Positions 1 to 12,352 of a stretch of DNA of 64,000 nt are shown here, piece after piece. The position numbers were made by a program, and so were the translations under genes. Each line of letters begins with the position of its first letter. The stretch's first letter is position 1. Location of the stretch: positions 496,001 to 560,000 of the forward strand of contig JAECYW010000030.1 in NCBI GenBank assembly GCA_023014335.1, read 5' to 3'. The notes under the pieces were generated by a model. The model did not search any database. It had not been told where the DNA came from and saw nothing but the letters and a program-made list of their open reading frames with translations. Origin of the DNA: Galerina marginata (lineage: Eukaryota; Basidiomycota; Agaricomycetes; Agaricales; Galerinaceae).

Positions 1-49
1 AAATTTACTCTCATTTTGTCTGGTTACCGATTCTGCCCTCTCTATACAT

Positions 50-562
50 ATGACGTCAACCATCCTCAAATTGCTGGCGACGTGCAACTTCTTAGTCGCT
101 AATTCCCTTGATTTAAAACTTGATCAAGGCATTCTCGACCTCGCTGATCCTAGTCTAGGACAGCTCCTTTCATCTCTTCCGTCTGTGGAGACATTAATGA
201 CCCATTTTCCAACCTTCAAACTCCTTCTCGACCTTCCTGCTCCCCATGCCAATGTCCTCTTCTCCCTTCGGAGGATAAAATACCAATACTTGGAAGCGAC
301 ACCCGAACTGATGGCATTTCTTCACTGGAGAAAAAGAGTTGGATATCCGATCAAAGTGCTGGATGTCACGACGTATACCGTCTATGACGAACAAAATCGA
401 GATTTTCGAATCCTTGATACGCTTCCTGGCTTGAAGGTAACATGGAAAGTAAAAGAGGAAGTGATGGAATATCTATGTGGAAGTGGGAATCCCGAGATTT
501 TAAACTTTCCACCTGTAGTCAGTTCCAATGAATGGTTGGAATTTGAGTCTGAACAGATCTAG
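50..562 (+). CDS. C-terminal part of a probable F-box-type protein
   Basis: An open frame of 170 codons runs from an ATG at 50 to a TAG at 560-562. The protein alternates leucine-rich helices with short strands and has an acidic tail. This resembles the last third of the rapidly evolving F-box/leucine-rich proteins that mushroom genomes carry in large numbers. No F-box is visible in this segment; it would lie upstream, probably outside the window, so the ATG at 50 may be internal. The gene at 62168-63608 has a similar build and shows the F-box-like start. The family call is by resemblance only. A small stand-alone protein is possible. Confidence 0.4.
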   Translation: MTSTILKLLATCNFLVANSLDLKLDQGILDLADPSLGQLLSSLPSVETLMTHFPTFKLLLDLPAPHANVLFSLRRIKYQYLEATPELMAFLHWRKRVGYPIKVLDVTTYTVYDEQNRDFRILDTLPGLKVTWKVKEEVMEYLCGSGNPEILNFPPVVSSNEWLEFESEQI

Positions 563-659
563 CCTTGTTTTGTTTGTTGTGGGTCTGCCTACCTATGTTT
601 TCTTTAGTTAAACAAGTTTCCGTGGTTGAATGCAGCTAGGTTGCACGACTCTAATAGAA

Positions 660-3600
660 CTACAGACCAAAATGTACATAGGGAACCCAGCAAACTAAAG
701 ACGACTCTGAGTCTCCCAGAGTTTTTCGCAGGTTTTGGGTAGCATGATGCAGAGCCCGAGCAGCGCCATCGCTACCCAACCCCTCGGGGCGCTCAATGAG
801 GTTCGCGTAGAAGTCTTCCGCAATTTTCGGTCCATATTTATCTTGGATTGACCACATCGTCGCCACCACACCTCTATATCCAGCGGCCAACATTCCAGCG
901 GCAAGATGAACAGCTTCTTCGGAAAGCTTCTCATCGCCAGTACTTGTTTGGCAAGCGGATAAGAAAGCAAGGTCTGCTCCAACACTGTGCTTTTGAATGA
1001 CTGATGCGAGCTCCACCCGTCCATCGTGAAGGATAAATCCGCTTTTCAATGGTTCCTCGGTATTTTGGAAGGCATGGCACGCAAAATGAACGCAACAGTA
1101 TTTCTCCATATTTGTGATGCCTTGGCTAACGGTGGCCGAAGCGCGCTCCAAGCATAGTACACGTATTCCGCTCTTTTCCAGTAAGCGTTGTATGGCGCGC
1201 ACTTCCTTTGTCGTGCCAGGAATTGGAAGTTGATTCGGAGTGTCTGGCTGGCTGATCATGAATAGCCCTGCCTTCTTGGTGTCTGCATTTCGAGGGGTTT
1301 TCACCCTCTCAATAAGTGTTTTGACAGTTGGAATATAAGAAGAGATTGCAAAATCAGAGAGTGTCGATAATGTAGATCCATCGTATATACCTGCCGCGTG
1401 AATCGGTAAGAATGCAAGTGGACCCGTTGCACACCACCAGATGCGTGTTAAGTTAGGCGGCGGTTTCTGTGCATGAATTTCCAGATCAAAGCTGTCCAAT
1501 TGGATAGAAATTGCTCACAGATTGTCCAATGCCATTGAGAATAGGCCTGACAACCAAAATCCACAAATCGTGAAGAACATCCTTGATTACATTTACCGTT
1601 CGGTCCTCGTAACGCATTCCACGGCTTATAGTCACTGAATCGGATCCACGCATACGAAGGCCTGAATCGAGAAGGTGGTCTTTTAGACGATTTCGGAGAT
1701 CATCTGCTTTAGCGTAGGAAAAATCTAGCAAGGGAATATGACAAAGGTCGTGGACGCCTGCTTGCAATGCTAGCGCATCGCACCGGTCTTGATGAACATT
1801 AATTATGATGACATGACCAGAGTTGGGAAGGTGGTCAACCATGCTAATCAGCTTTAACGGTTGAAGAAAGTCTTCAAATTCTGGGATGGCTCTGACTTTT
1901 TCAAGCGTTTGGTCCCACTCTCGGGCGAGTTTGATATGCGCGTGGATCTCCTCGTCTACCCCTATTCGTTTGCGAACAATGCTGGCTTCCGAAATAGGTT
2001 CTAACGCCGGCTCGCCACGACCGCCTGCGTCCTCCAATGCCCTGGAAATCCTCTTTATTTCATTCGCTAAGACAGGATAAGCGACGGAAAGGTGGTCGAG
2101 TGGGGTGCGGAGATTGTTGAGCTGGCTCCATACGAGGCCTCTACCTTGCTCGAGCCACTCCACGGCCAGATCGGTTCTGGTGAAGCGAAGTGCTGCTGTG
2201 GCGGCAGTGCGTGATAAATGAGAAATCGAAGAGAGATTACTGTGACGCATCTCAATAGTTTGGTCCAAACCAGCAACTTGTGAAACTAGACGAATAGCGG
2301 TATCAAAAGCAGATAGGACCTGAGATGGATCGTCATCGCTCTGTGACAATTCTGCCCAGCGTTCAGCAGCGTCAAGCCTCTCTGAAGGATCGCCGTCCAA
2401 ACCAGTGGCAGCCAGAGAATATTTGGAGACTGCCATTTCACGATAAAATGGGTCTGCTGTTTGATTGAAATATTGCCGTAGCGAGCTTCCAAGGCAGTTA
2501 AGATATTCAGCCGTCCAAGAACTTTCCTCCGGGGTGAGCTCCACTGCTCTTCGATAAGCCAATACAGACGCTCTAATGTCGACAAGGCTTGTCGTACGTT
2601 CAAATCGACTTGAAAACGCATTTCCCAAGTTGTTCAGGTAGAGAGGCAGTAAAGGATCCTCCTCGTCGGCAATACGAATTGCTTCTTGATATGCTGATAT
2701 TGCCGCGTCGATATCAGAAAGATTACCTGTGTGTTTGAATCTCCCAGAGAGCGAAATTCCAAGGTTATTCAGATGGTCAGGCATATCTTCATGACCATCT
2801 GGAGTTGACTGAACAGCCTCCTGTTGGGCAAGTACCGCATCGTCCAAGTCTTTCAAGTTCCCAGAGCCTTGCAACCAGGGAGTCTCAACAACAGCCAAAA
2901 TTGTTCGGAGAGGTACTCACCCTGGTAAGCAAACTTGAAGGATCTATTTAGTACAAATGTGTCGCAGTTGAATTTAAGTTTCCAACTTCCAACGCATTTG
3001 TCTTCTGTTGTGAAGTCCCGAGTAGTTTCTAAAAATCATTCAATAGTGATGTCCAGCCCGAGACAATCGACCTACTATAGGTCCCTATGTTGGATTTAAA
3101 TTCTTCGATTTCACTTTTCCCAAGGTGTACTTTCCAAGTAGATCCGATCTCGTGAAATTTGGCGACAAATATTAGTTCATCCGGCCTACTCGAACAAATC
3201 ATGTCTCCGAATTGACTTATCAATGTCGATGACTTACACCTTTATTTCACTGTCTGATTTCCACTCTCTCGAGGAGAGCTTCTCGAACGGCAAATTTTCT
3301 GTCCTGGTGCTTCCGGGGACGACAAGGTCGACCTGCACCTTGGCCTCTTTCGAGCTGGGCAGCTCAGGATCGTCAGAGACGAATTCAATATGAATGTCTG
3401 GACAAATTAGAAAGAATCGAAAGCGTATTTTCCATTGTCACCTTTCAAATAGCATTCAGGTAAATCATTATGCCTGCTGATTGGGATGAGGGCAAAAATC
3501 CTTGCGAACCAGTACGTGTTCAGCCTACATTTCTGCACTGGCGCCAGAAGGCTGCTCACTATATCCAATTGGTTTCGCGTTCAGCACCAACACGATTCAA

Positions 3601-3660
3601 AGCCTGTATGACTCACCTGCCTCCATTCGTTGAGCTCATGGTCAAAGTCTAAGTCGAAAG
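660..3660 (-). CDS. TPR-CHAT domain protein (caspase-like peptidase family)
   Basis: A multi-exon gene read right to left. Two large exons are secure: 2867-1519 and 1466-660, joined by a 52-bp intron (1467-1518, GTGAGC..CAG) that keeps phase. The first holds several TPR units of the type LNNLG..F, and the second a CHAT domain. CHAT is a caspase-fold peptidase module; the expected histidine (HFACHA) and cysteine (SACQT) are both present, as is the LPIHAAGIY signature. Upstream exons fit at 3028-2921 and about 3204-3076, with further coding blocks near 3400-3240 and 3655-3617. They encode a non-repetitive N-terminal region. The first exon and true start are not resolved. In fungi, TPR-CHAT proteins are often linked to self/non-self recognition and cell death, but substrate and trigger are unknown here. 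Confidence 0.82.
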
Positions 3661-4072
3661 CCCTGCGAAATCAATTCGATCGATGGCTCATTGTAGCTCA
3701 TTGTTTACGGCGATCACGCGGATTGTCAGACATTCAACGGCATATTCACGGACTCCAGACTCGTCGCGCTTTCGGCGGAGGTTGGCCTACGGTGATAGTA
3801 TCTAAGAGCAAAGACAGAGGAAATTCATAATATACATGCCATTCTACGATACGAAATTGCAGATCCCAGAGTATTAAGTACATGGTGGTCTTGAAACGTC
3901 ATCTTCTACACCGCTCGCGAATAGGCACAGCAAACTTAGCGTCGTCCCTTCCATCTTTATTCTTGATTCTTTCGTGAGCGAGTCAAAGTTCAACCTAAGT
4001 TCAAATACATTATTACAAGTGCATATGGCGCAGAAAATCTCGGAAAGAAACAGACCGTAACAAGACAATTGG
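3661..4072. other. Gap between TPR-CHAT and SET genes
   Basis: About 410 bp holding the probable promoter and unresolved first exon of the TPR-CHAT gene and the 3' end of the SET gene. No other feature is recognised. Confidence 0.4.
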
Positions 4073-5389
4073 CTACTTCAACTTATACCTAACATACTCC
4101 TCCTTAAACGGCCGTGCTTTCTCCTCCAACCTCAGCTTCTCGTAGAAGAGTTGGATCATCAGCACAATCGCCTTATAATCGCTCGTAATATCCAACCCCT
4201 CCGTTTGCAACGCACTCCTAAACTTCAAAACCTCATCGATCTTGCTCTCCTCGACCGTACCCGATCCCATGACCCATTGGGAGATTTTAAGCGTATAGTC
4301 TTTCACGCGATCGCGATACTCCTTTCGCAGCTTGTCCGTATCGGGGGTGGCATGGTTGCAGGCTGGACAGTCGCATACGATTCCATACGGAGCGAGCTCT
4401 GCGTGTCGCTCGGCCTTGGACTGGTCGATACCGCAGTAGGAGAAAAAAAGCTGCTCTCCGGCTTTGATATCGACCCTGGCATGGAATTGGAAGGAGAACG
4501 ACGGGATAGAGAAGGCGTGGTTGACATTAGGCATGCAGCTAACATGGGAATCGGGAATTTAGCCGAAATCGAGGAGGCGAAGACGAAATGAAGACAGACC
4601 TATGATTTATTCTCGACCCAATTTTCAGGACCGCGCTGTAAGAAGTCGCATCGTTTTTCTCGTCGCCGTCGTACAACTCTTTAACTCCATACGCGTTGGT
4701 CCTGCAAATCCCGAGCAAAGGACCGCTCCCGTCCTCCTTGTGGTTATTCATCAAAGCTTTAAACGCCTCCTGATTTTCCGGGGTCATTCTCGAATGCGCA
4801 AACTCCAGTTGCTTTTCCCACTCGTGCATGATCACAAGCTGCATAGTCGGCATGTCATACTCACTCGGCACGCTACCAGTCGCGCGCGCGATGTTCTTCG
4901 GACTCACGAGCAGGGGACGCTCAGCGAAGATGAGTTCTCCAAGTGCGATATCTCTTTTTGCAAACACTCCCAATCCCGTCGCTTTGGTCTCCTTGATTTC
5001 GTAAGCTCGACGTCCAGAGGGTTTGGGTACGGGGGCAGGGTAGCCAGGCGCGTTGAGAATCTTGGCTTTGGTCGGACCATGCATGATACATTCGCTGTGG
5101 CCGTCTGCCTCCGGTGGCTCCCCCATGTATTGCTTAGGAATAGTGGTGACTATCAACATATTTTCGGGTTGACTGGCTATGGTAGGATCTAATTCGATCG
5201 GGTTAAATTTGGCAGGTTTGTAGTTTTCGGGCAAGGCTGAAGGGAAAATCGTGAATCGTGAGGTTCGATCATGATTGTCAACGAGTTCGTATCAATACCT
5301 GTATTTTCAACCCGTCCATATGCCAGCTTCGGGGCCTCACAATTCGCTGGTCCTTGATAAGAGTGATTAGGATAGTGAATAGAGGGCAT
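4073..5389 (-). CDS. SET-domain protein, putative lysine methyltransferase
   Basis: Three exons, 5389-5299, 5236-4600 and 4538-4073, join in phase to give 397 aa. The SET domain starts at a YEIKETKATGLGVFA motif (substrate turn GLGVFA). Its S-adenosylmethionine-binding motif NHSCMPN is split exactly by the second intron. The catalytic-region tyrosine appears in FFSYCGID, and a post-SET cysteine cluster (CDCPAC) follows. There is no MYND zinc finger, so this is the fungal SMYD-like group lacking MYND. The protein should methylate lysines on histones or other proteins; the target cannot be read from sequence. A second possible start lies upstream at 5486, opening with MKRGFL, which resembles the N-terminus of related mushroom proteins. 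I could not join it in phase, so the first exon is uncertain. Confidence 0.85.
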
Positions 5390-5489
5390 AACAGCGATAC
5401 GGCTTGCCTTGAGGCGCGGAGGAGTTTGGCCCAGGATAGAGCGGCTCCTTTTCCACCTTGTTACTCGTGAGAAATCCCCTTTTCATAGT

Positions 5490-7379
5490 ACTGTAAAAGT
5501 CGTTAATCGGCCTGGTTAAGTGTGAATGAAAAACCGTTTACCTCCGAAAGTAAGACAGTGGGGAGGATGCAGAGGGAAAGAGGGAAAGAAAGGGAAGAGC
5601 GCGACTCCTCGTCAAGTACGCGCTTCTTATACCGCACGACAGGTGTCCATTTGAATCACAAAGGCCATTTTGGGTTCGTTGATTCAAAGAAGAGCGGAAC
5701 TAAGCCCAGGATCTTTACGATATTAGTGCGATTTTCCATTTTCCTCAGCTTTGGTTTTCAAGAACTCAGCACTGAGTTCTAGCGTACGGAATTGTAGATC
5801 ATCGCAGAGCTTGCGATGGAGGTGGGAGGTATTGTGCCTAGAATGGCGGTCCCGAAACGGCATTTGATTGGCAAAGCCATGGCGAAGAAACAGTGCGGCA
5901 CATTTCGATCAATTCTCTTTCTCTCCTGTTCCCATCGTCGACTCCGATCCACTGCTTGCTGTTCTTCGAATGCTTCTCTTGAAGTCCTCCGACTCTTTGC
6001 TCTTAACTTACTGTAAACGAAACCGTAGCCGAAATGCTCTCTATGTGGTAATTAAAGTTTTGACCGTGGTTACCTTCACCTCTTGGAGTTGCCTTATGAC
6101 TCTATTCCTTCTTGGAGCCATCTAACCTGAGGGTTCCAACATATAGGCGAAATGGCAGGCTATCGACATAAGTAGGAATTATTTTGCTTCGATTCTCTGG
6201 CAAATGGGAACGGCCAACAACAAACTTTGTTATCGTCGCGCACTTCCTTCCTTCACTTGTTCTGCATTTTTCTGTGGGCGAGTCCCAGTCCAACGAAAGC
6301 CTTAGATATGGTTGTGACTAATGTCCTAGGTCCCAGGTTAGTGCTGTAAACGACAACATTCGACATCAGGAGGGAGATCAGAGCACAAGGAGAAGGCTTT
6401 GTGACGGGCCCTCGTTCTTCAACAGGGTACCCAGAATTGCTTTGCTGTAGGCGGCGGCATAACGAACCGTGGTTTTTCTACGAACAGAAGTCGAAGAGGT
6501 GTGTTTTTCGCTTGTTCCTTTCGTTCTTCTCTCATTGACAATTGGTTGTATATCTCTGCGAACGACAGCTCAATAGAAGCCATTGCTCCCGTTTGCTCAG
6601 ACCTTTTCCCCTTCCTAACATTTGCGAAACCAAAGCCCTCAAGTGGGACCGCGATTTGAGCAGCATCGGGAAGTTCGCCTTATTTACCGCCCAACCCGTT
6701 TACCCACAATCTTCTCGTATTCTCGGTTGATTACTCTGGGATGGATTCGAGACACTTCGACTCTGGAAAGACCGGCTTTTGGTCCCAGCGAAACTCTTTC
6801 CTCATGTCAATTCGCGCTTTGGTCGTGCTAATTTGATCTCTGGTTGCCATCTCCGGCTTCAATATTCACTCGAGCTCACTAAAGACAAATACGTGTCGGC
6901 TTGCAGGCGTAACTGCTTAGTCGTATCTTCTGTTACTACGGGCCCTTGGTGTGACTCCTTTTTAACAACCGGGACCGCTTCTTGAATGGGACAGGACGCA
7001 GAACATAACTCAACCACAATTACTAAACCACTAAGAACTCCATCGTCCACCTCTTAGGTAGCCTTCCTGCAATCTAGAATTTCGTTATGTTGTTTACTCT
7101 TCGTACGTCGAGTTCATTGCTTGAACGTTGGTAGGTACCAAGTGAACGACAACCTCAGCCAGTTTGAATAATTTTTAAGATCTAAACATCTAGAATACAG
7201 GGTATATGGGTACATACTTCGAAGGTGATTATAGCAGTAAGTACAAGGCATGGTATATGAAATTCATAAGCAATTATAATCGAGAAAGTATACAATCATC
7301 TTACGGAAAAGGCAATAAGCGGCTTCAAAAGAACACCAATTACATCCTAATAATGGCGGACCAAAACCTACTCAGATCG
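5490..7379. other. 1.9-kb region without a recognised gene
   Basis: Both strands hold only short open frames with no domain, no conserved splice pattern and no codon signal. No inverted ends or target duplications were found. The left part probably contains the SET gene promoter. Confidence 0.5.
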
Positions 7380-8419
7380 TCATAGAACCAACGTCCACAG
7401 GATCAACAACAGCCCAACAAAAGAAAACCCGAAATTCGGCACAAAATGTGGACTCGCAGCGTCGATCAGTGGTGCTGCCAGCCCGATAGTCTGGTTCAAA
7501 CAATTTAATAAAGCCAGGTCGATGTTTGTGGGCAAGGGCGTGTCGGTAGCGTTGTCCGAGGATGAGTACGTAGCCGTGTTGTTGTACCCGTCGAGCGAGA
7601 GTGCGATGCTCGAGGCACGGTAGTACTGGACCACTTGCTCGGGCACGGGGGTACCGGCATATGGAGTACTAGAGTTGGCAGACCTGATCAAAGAAGAGCA
7701 ATTTGTAAAGAGGTCATCAAACAGGGAGACAACGGTAGCGTTGTCCGAGAAGATGCGAAATGTGGAGTTGAAGGACGGCGTGTATGGCGTGGTGGTATTG
7801 ACAAGTGAGGTGAAGGTTGCTGTTGTCAGCTGGCCTCCTGGACGGGATGTGTTGGTCGGGGTACCGTACTGCGAAGGAGAATTTTAGGGTACGTGGAATT
7901 AAGGTACGCCAAGAGCGACTAACCTCATCATCGTCATTGAGATATCGACCAGCAGCAATAGCTGTCAGTGGCCATGCTATGGGCCAGAATACGAATGGGA
8001 ATCCTCGTCCAGCAGTGCCGCGGCCAGGTACCCCTGGATATCCACTGCCGTATGTTCTGAAGGTCATAGCACGTTTTGTCAACTGAGGACTCGAACAATT
8101 GAGGATGAAAGACGAACCTGGTACCGAATATCTGCGACCTTGTGCCACCTCCAGAGAGTCTGCCAGCGAAAAGCTGTCCAGCGGGAATGACAGCTGGGGT
8201 TACGGCACGAGAGTTGCTGTACGTGCTGCTACGAAACGTAGTGCTCCCGCTCCTGGAAGATGTCGTAATTGTTTTCGTTTTCGACTTGCTCGAAGAAGAA
8301 GAGCTCTTGCTGCTCTTGCTGCTGGAGCTACTTTTGCTGCTGCCACTCGCTCCTTTGCCTCCGCCTTTTCGGCGGTGGAGAGTTTGGGAGGTGGCAGAGG
8401 AGAAGAAAGGGACGAACAT
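7380..8419 (-). CDS. Glycoprotein of unknown function, family copy A
   Basis: Three exons, 8419-8118, 8056-7924 and 7868-7380, join in phase to give 307 aa. The order is: a basic, serine-rich N-terminal third; a signature region around GRLSGGGTR and FGTR; a glycine/aromatic stretch (YGSGYPGV, then RGFPFVFWPIAWP) that looks like a membrane segment; NTSRPGGQL; a region with many N-glycosylation sequons and paired cysteines; and a hydrophobic C-terminus resembling a GPI-anchor signal. Copies B (9151-10449) and C (34573-35800) share both intron positions and phases. I know no function for the family. The layout suggests a membrane or wall protein whose glycosylated part faces outside. Confidence 0.82.
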
Positions 8420-9150
8420 GAGCCGAAGAGACGCGATCGAGGAGGGTGTCGTTTTATGCGAGGCGAAAAAAAACTGGGTGAAGGCGGTGTTGGAACATGG
8501 CGGTACGGTGGCGTTCAACTCCGAAATTCAGAATACGAACGGATCCTGCATGGCCCTGGTGCGGTGCCTGGAATTATCTCCTTGCAGGTTGGCGGCGGTT
8601 TCCTAATAAGGACCGCGCCAGTTATCGTCGGCCTTACCGACCCCCAAACCATGCCACCATTGTCTTGTGTTGATCTCTTATTATCCGTTACGCCAGTGGC
8701 CACCACCTAACCAAACGGCTGTTTAGAAATAAATCTTACCGGAAGTTTGATTGGCGGCACTGCAGCACTGCATGTCACATACTTGTGTCCAATTAGCCTA
8801 CTTGCACCAACTGTACTCAAGTAACTACACTTCGATTGAGCCGAATTGATCGTGAAGAGTGGAACTAACCCTCCATAAAATTGTCGCTTTCACCTGCCTC
8901 CAAAGAATTAAATTATACACACACGTCAAACCCCGAATAAATTACTAATACAATGGAGAACTGAACAGCCATTTGATATTAATGACACTCCGAGAGTAGG
9001 AAAGCACATCCTGGATGCGTAACTCACAAAACTAGGAAATGGCAGTAGACACTAGTACCGCTACTGCTTGTAGAAACTGTATACTTGCGCTTGTCAAATA
9101 AAAATATCTCGATCAAAGTTTGTAGAACTGCCCAAGCCCAACTTACACGA
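8420..9150. other. Gap between family copies A and B
   Basis: About 730 bp between the start of copy A and the stop of copy B. It should contain the copy A promoter and copy B terminator. No gene or repeat is recognised. Confidence 0.5.
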
Positions 9151-10449
9151 TTAAACCAGCAATCGGAACAACCATAAAAGGCCCACCACCCCAGCCATAG
9201 AGAAACTTGGTACATGGAGTAGTGAACTCGCACTGTCAGCCAAATTTTGAGACTGCGAGTGCGCTGCATCAGCTAGTGGTGCATCAGCCCCAATAGTTTG
9301 ATTTAAACAGTCCATCAAATTTAAATCCGCCGTCGTCGGCAGCGGTGAGTCTGGAGGATTTTCAGTTCCATCCGAGTTGCCGGTAGAAGGGTACGTCGCA
9401 GAGTTATTGTATCCATCCATGGAGAGTGCGATGCTTGAAGCGCGATAGTATTGGATAATTTCTTCCGGGTGGGGGGCGTTAAACCCTGTGTAGTTTGCTA
9501 TGGTATTGGACGAGGAGGGGATGGAGAGAAGGACGGAGCAGCTGCTGAGAATGTGGGGGACGAGGTCGGCGATTGTGTTGTTGTCAGAGAGAATGCGGTA
9601 TGTCATTCCGGCTTGGGATGGGATGGTCGTGGTGGTCGTGTCAAGAGAGGAGGAGGAGGTGTCGAGGGCAGAGGTGAAAGACACGGTTGTCAGTTGACCG
9701 CCTGGGCGGGATGTGTTGGACGGGCTACCGTACTATTAAACGCGAATATGAACGCATGTCGTTTTAGAACGAAATATTTGAACAATGGAGAAAGCGACAG
9801 ACCTCATCGTTATCAGAGAGGTAAACTCCCGCAGCACCAGCGCCGCCGAGAGCAGCTGCTGGCCATGCAACGGGCCAAAAGTAGAACGGGAATCCACGTC
9901 CTGCAGTTCCGCGGCCTTCTAAACCTGGGTAACCGCTCCCGTATGTCCTGAGTGATAGGAATTAAAGTAGGATTAAAAAGTGAAAATGATTTATTCAGAG
10001 AAAGAAGGTAGAGTGCACGGAACCCCGAAGTAGGATATTGAATACCATACCCACCTAGTACCAAAAATATCATCCCTCGTACCCCCACCCTCCAGCCTGC
10101 CCGCGAACGGCTGCCCAGCAGGAATAGGCGTCGGCGTCTGGCGGCTTGACGGGCTCGAGGTGGTGCCATGTATCGAGGAGGAGGGGTTGTCGATCGTACT
10201 CGCTCTGGTTGGTGCGGTTTGAGGGGTGGTTTTAGCTGTAGTAGCAGCGCCAGCGGGGGTACTAAGAGCGGGTTTGGTGGTGATTTTTATACCAGTAGGT
10301 TTGATGCTGGGCTTGACGCTGGGCTTGGGCAGCGCTGCTGGTAATTTTGTCTTGAGGCCGCCTATTATGGTGAGGACGCCGCCAGGCAATGAGCCTCGGC
10401 GGTGGTGGCGCTTTGCCTTGGATGATGAGATGAAGGGAAAGTGAACCAT
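9151..10449 (-). CDS. Glycoprotein of unknown function, family copy B
   Basis: Exons 10449-10055, 9947-9803 and 9732-9151 join in phase to give 373 aa. It has the same order of parts as copy A: a basic N-terminus (RHHRRGSL) rich in Pro/Thr/Ser/Lys, then IPAGQPFAGRLEGGGTR, FGTR, a glycine/aromatic hydrophobic segment, SNTSRPGGQL, an N-glycosylated region with the FRILSDN-like motif (here YRILSDNNTI), the block QYYRASSIALSMDGYNNSAT, and a hydrophobic C-terminus. Copy B is closer to copy C than to copy A in the signature region. It follows copy A head-to-tail on the same strand, so the pair looks like a tandem duplication. Function unknown. Confidence 0.82.
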
Positions 10450-12352
10450 GGTGTGGGTATTGATTAAATTAAGGAGTGGGTGAGTAAGGAGTGTGGGCTT
10501 GAGGGAGAGAAGGCCGACTTGGACCGTCATCTTTTATTGAGTTTCATTTATGTCTACTGCCAATGTCCTGGGATTGATACCTGATAGACAGAAGGTGTTG
10601 GCCGTGCTGGCGCCGGTAACATCTGCTAACTTGAGAATAAGAAAAGATGAAAATGAAGACCATCCTTTCCCCGAGGTCAATAAGAATAGGTCACGGCCAG
10701 TCTTCCTTGTATTCCCAGTCCTCAGTGTGCCGTAAAGCCCAACAACAGATTTTCGAATCGTATTTGGAGTTCGTCTCGTCCAGACATTTGCGTTATATCC
10801 TCAAAGTCGATCTGAAGTCTCGAAATTAGGACACAATGCAGACAAGAGCACAGCTCAGAGGACTCGGTATACCAGAGGACAAGCACTCCCACAAGAAGCT
10901 AGCACAGACTGATGATGATATCTAATCGATGATGGACGTGAGTGTCAAAGGCAAAGAGGATGGCAACCGCAGATCAACGCTGTGCCAAATACGAACAGAT
11001 ATCTCAGGCCTCGGGCCTCAGGCATCTCCTATTTTTGAGACCAAGTATATCGATAGTTGGAATCAAGTTGGAATCAAGTTGGAATGAATAATAAGACTTG
11101 AGTACATGGTTACAATTCGGAACCATATTTATCGTATCCGACCATGTCGGACAACGTTGTTCTCAATAACGATGAAAGGTGCAAGCTGGGTGCAAGCCAA
11201 GGGTGTGCCACCAAGTCCATATGATCGTCCGAGTGGAACCGAAAAGGAGGATTGTCATTGACAAGGAGGAGATAACTGCAGTAGATGTCGTCGGTTGTTC
11301 GAATCGTACAGTTTTTAGCTGACTTCCCGACTCCAGTAAGTGTGGACGAAATATAGTTTGGCTTATATTGATAGTTGGAATCAAGTTGGAATGAGTAATA
11401 AAACTTGAGTAGATAGTTACAATTCGGAACCATATCATCGTATCCGACGGTGTCGGACGACGTGGTTCTCAATAACGAAGAAAGGTGCAAGCCGAGGGTT
11501 GTGCCATATGCCCGTCCGAGTGGAACCGAAAAGGAGGAGTGCCAAGGAGGGGATAACTGCAGCAGACGCTGTCCGATGTCCGAGTCGTACAGTTTTCAGC
11601 TGACTTTGAACGAAATAGTCTGGCCTCAGGTTTATATTATTAAATTCTTGCCAACCTCCGAAGACGAGTAAGTAAATGTATTCTCCGTGGAGCCGTTAGG
11701 GCGGCCTAGCCGGATTTTGGAGGCAGAAATTGATTTCGCGAGGAAAATATTTAACCACCCCCAAGGCGTGCTGCGCAAGGGTCAAGTTGAAATTGCAAAG
11801 CAATTCAGATGCAAAGCTAACTTCCAGGATACTGTATCATACCACATCCCAAGCCAAGCCAAGTCAGCCTTCCCATCACGCAAACACCAAGAATGCAAAT
11901 GCAAAAAACGAATAAATTAAAATACGAAATACGAAATGCGAAACAAAAAACGACACGACGAGGGTATACTCGAGTACAAAGGAGGTAATACATATCATAT
12001 CGTACTGTAACGTCTCCCAGTCCGCCCTACGACGCCCTGGAGACTCGAGAGGGGATATACATTGGATAGAGTAAGAGAATAAAATAAAAAAGATGCTGTG
12101 ATCGGGCTTGTGGTTTGTTGGGATATCGTTATCAGGATGCAGACAAGACAAGGCAAGGCAGGAGGGGCACCAGGCACGACGAGCCATTGTTGAATGGGTC
12201 GTCTTTCATTCGTTCGTTCGTCTATTGGTTCGTTCTTCGTTCAGTCAAGTGGATGTTCATCTTCATCATCTTCGTGTCCATGGTCATATGCCGGGCAGCT
12301 TTCCTCATCGAACGTACGACCTATCGTCGTCATGTTCGAGCCTCTACCCAAC
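10450..12352. other. 1.9-kb region without a recognised gene
   Basis: The region between copy B and the Polo kinase gene. It contains the tandem duplication listed at 11052-11640. The open frames there are short, overlapping and without recognisable domains. No transcript-like exon structure was found. Confidence 0.5.
11052..11640 (+). repeat. Tandem direct duplication, two diverged units
   Basis: A unit starting with GATAGTTGGAATCAAGTTGG at about 11052 is repeated from about 11370. The shared blocks come in the same order: the start, ACAATTCGGAACCATAT, TCTCAATAACGA.GAAAGG, GTCCGAGTGGAACCGAAAAG, GATAACTGCAG and CAG.TTTTC/TAGCTGACTT. Unit 1 is about 318 bp and unit 2 about 270 bp, the difference coming from small indels. 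Neither unit codes for a recognisable protein. Confidence 0.75.

Noticed and set aside
8099..8710. Long plus-strand frames (203 and 154 codons) opposite family copy A
   Set aside because: They mirror the serine-rich first exon of the minus-strand gene; the protein is low-complexity Arg/Leu and has no domain.
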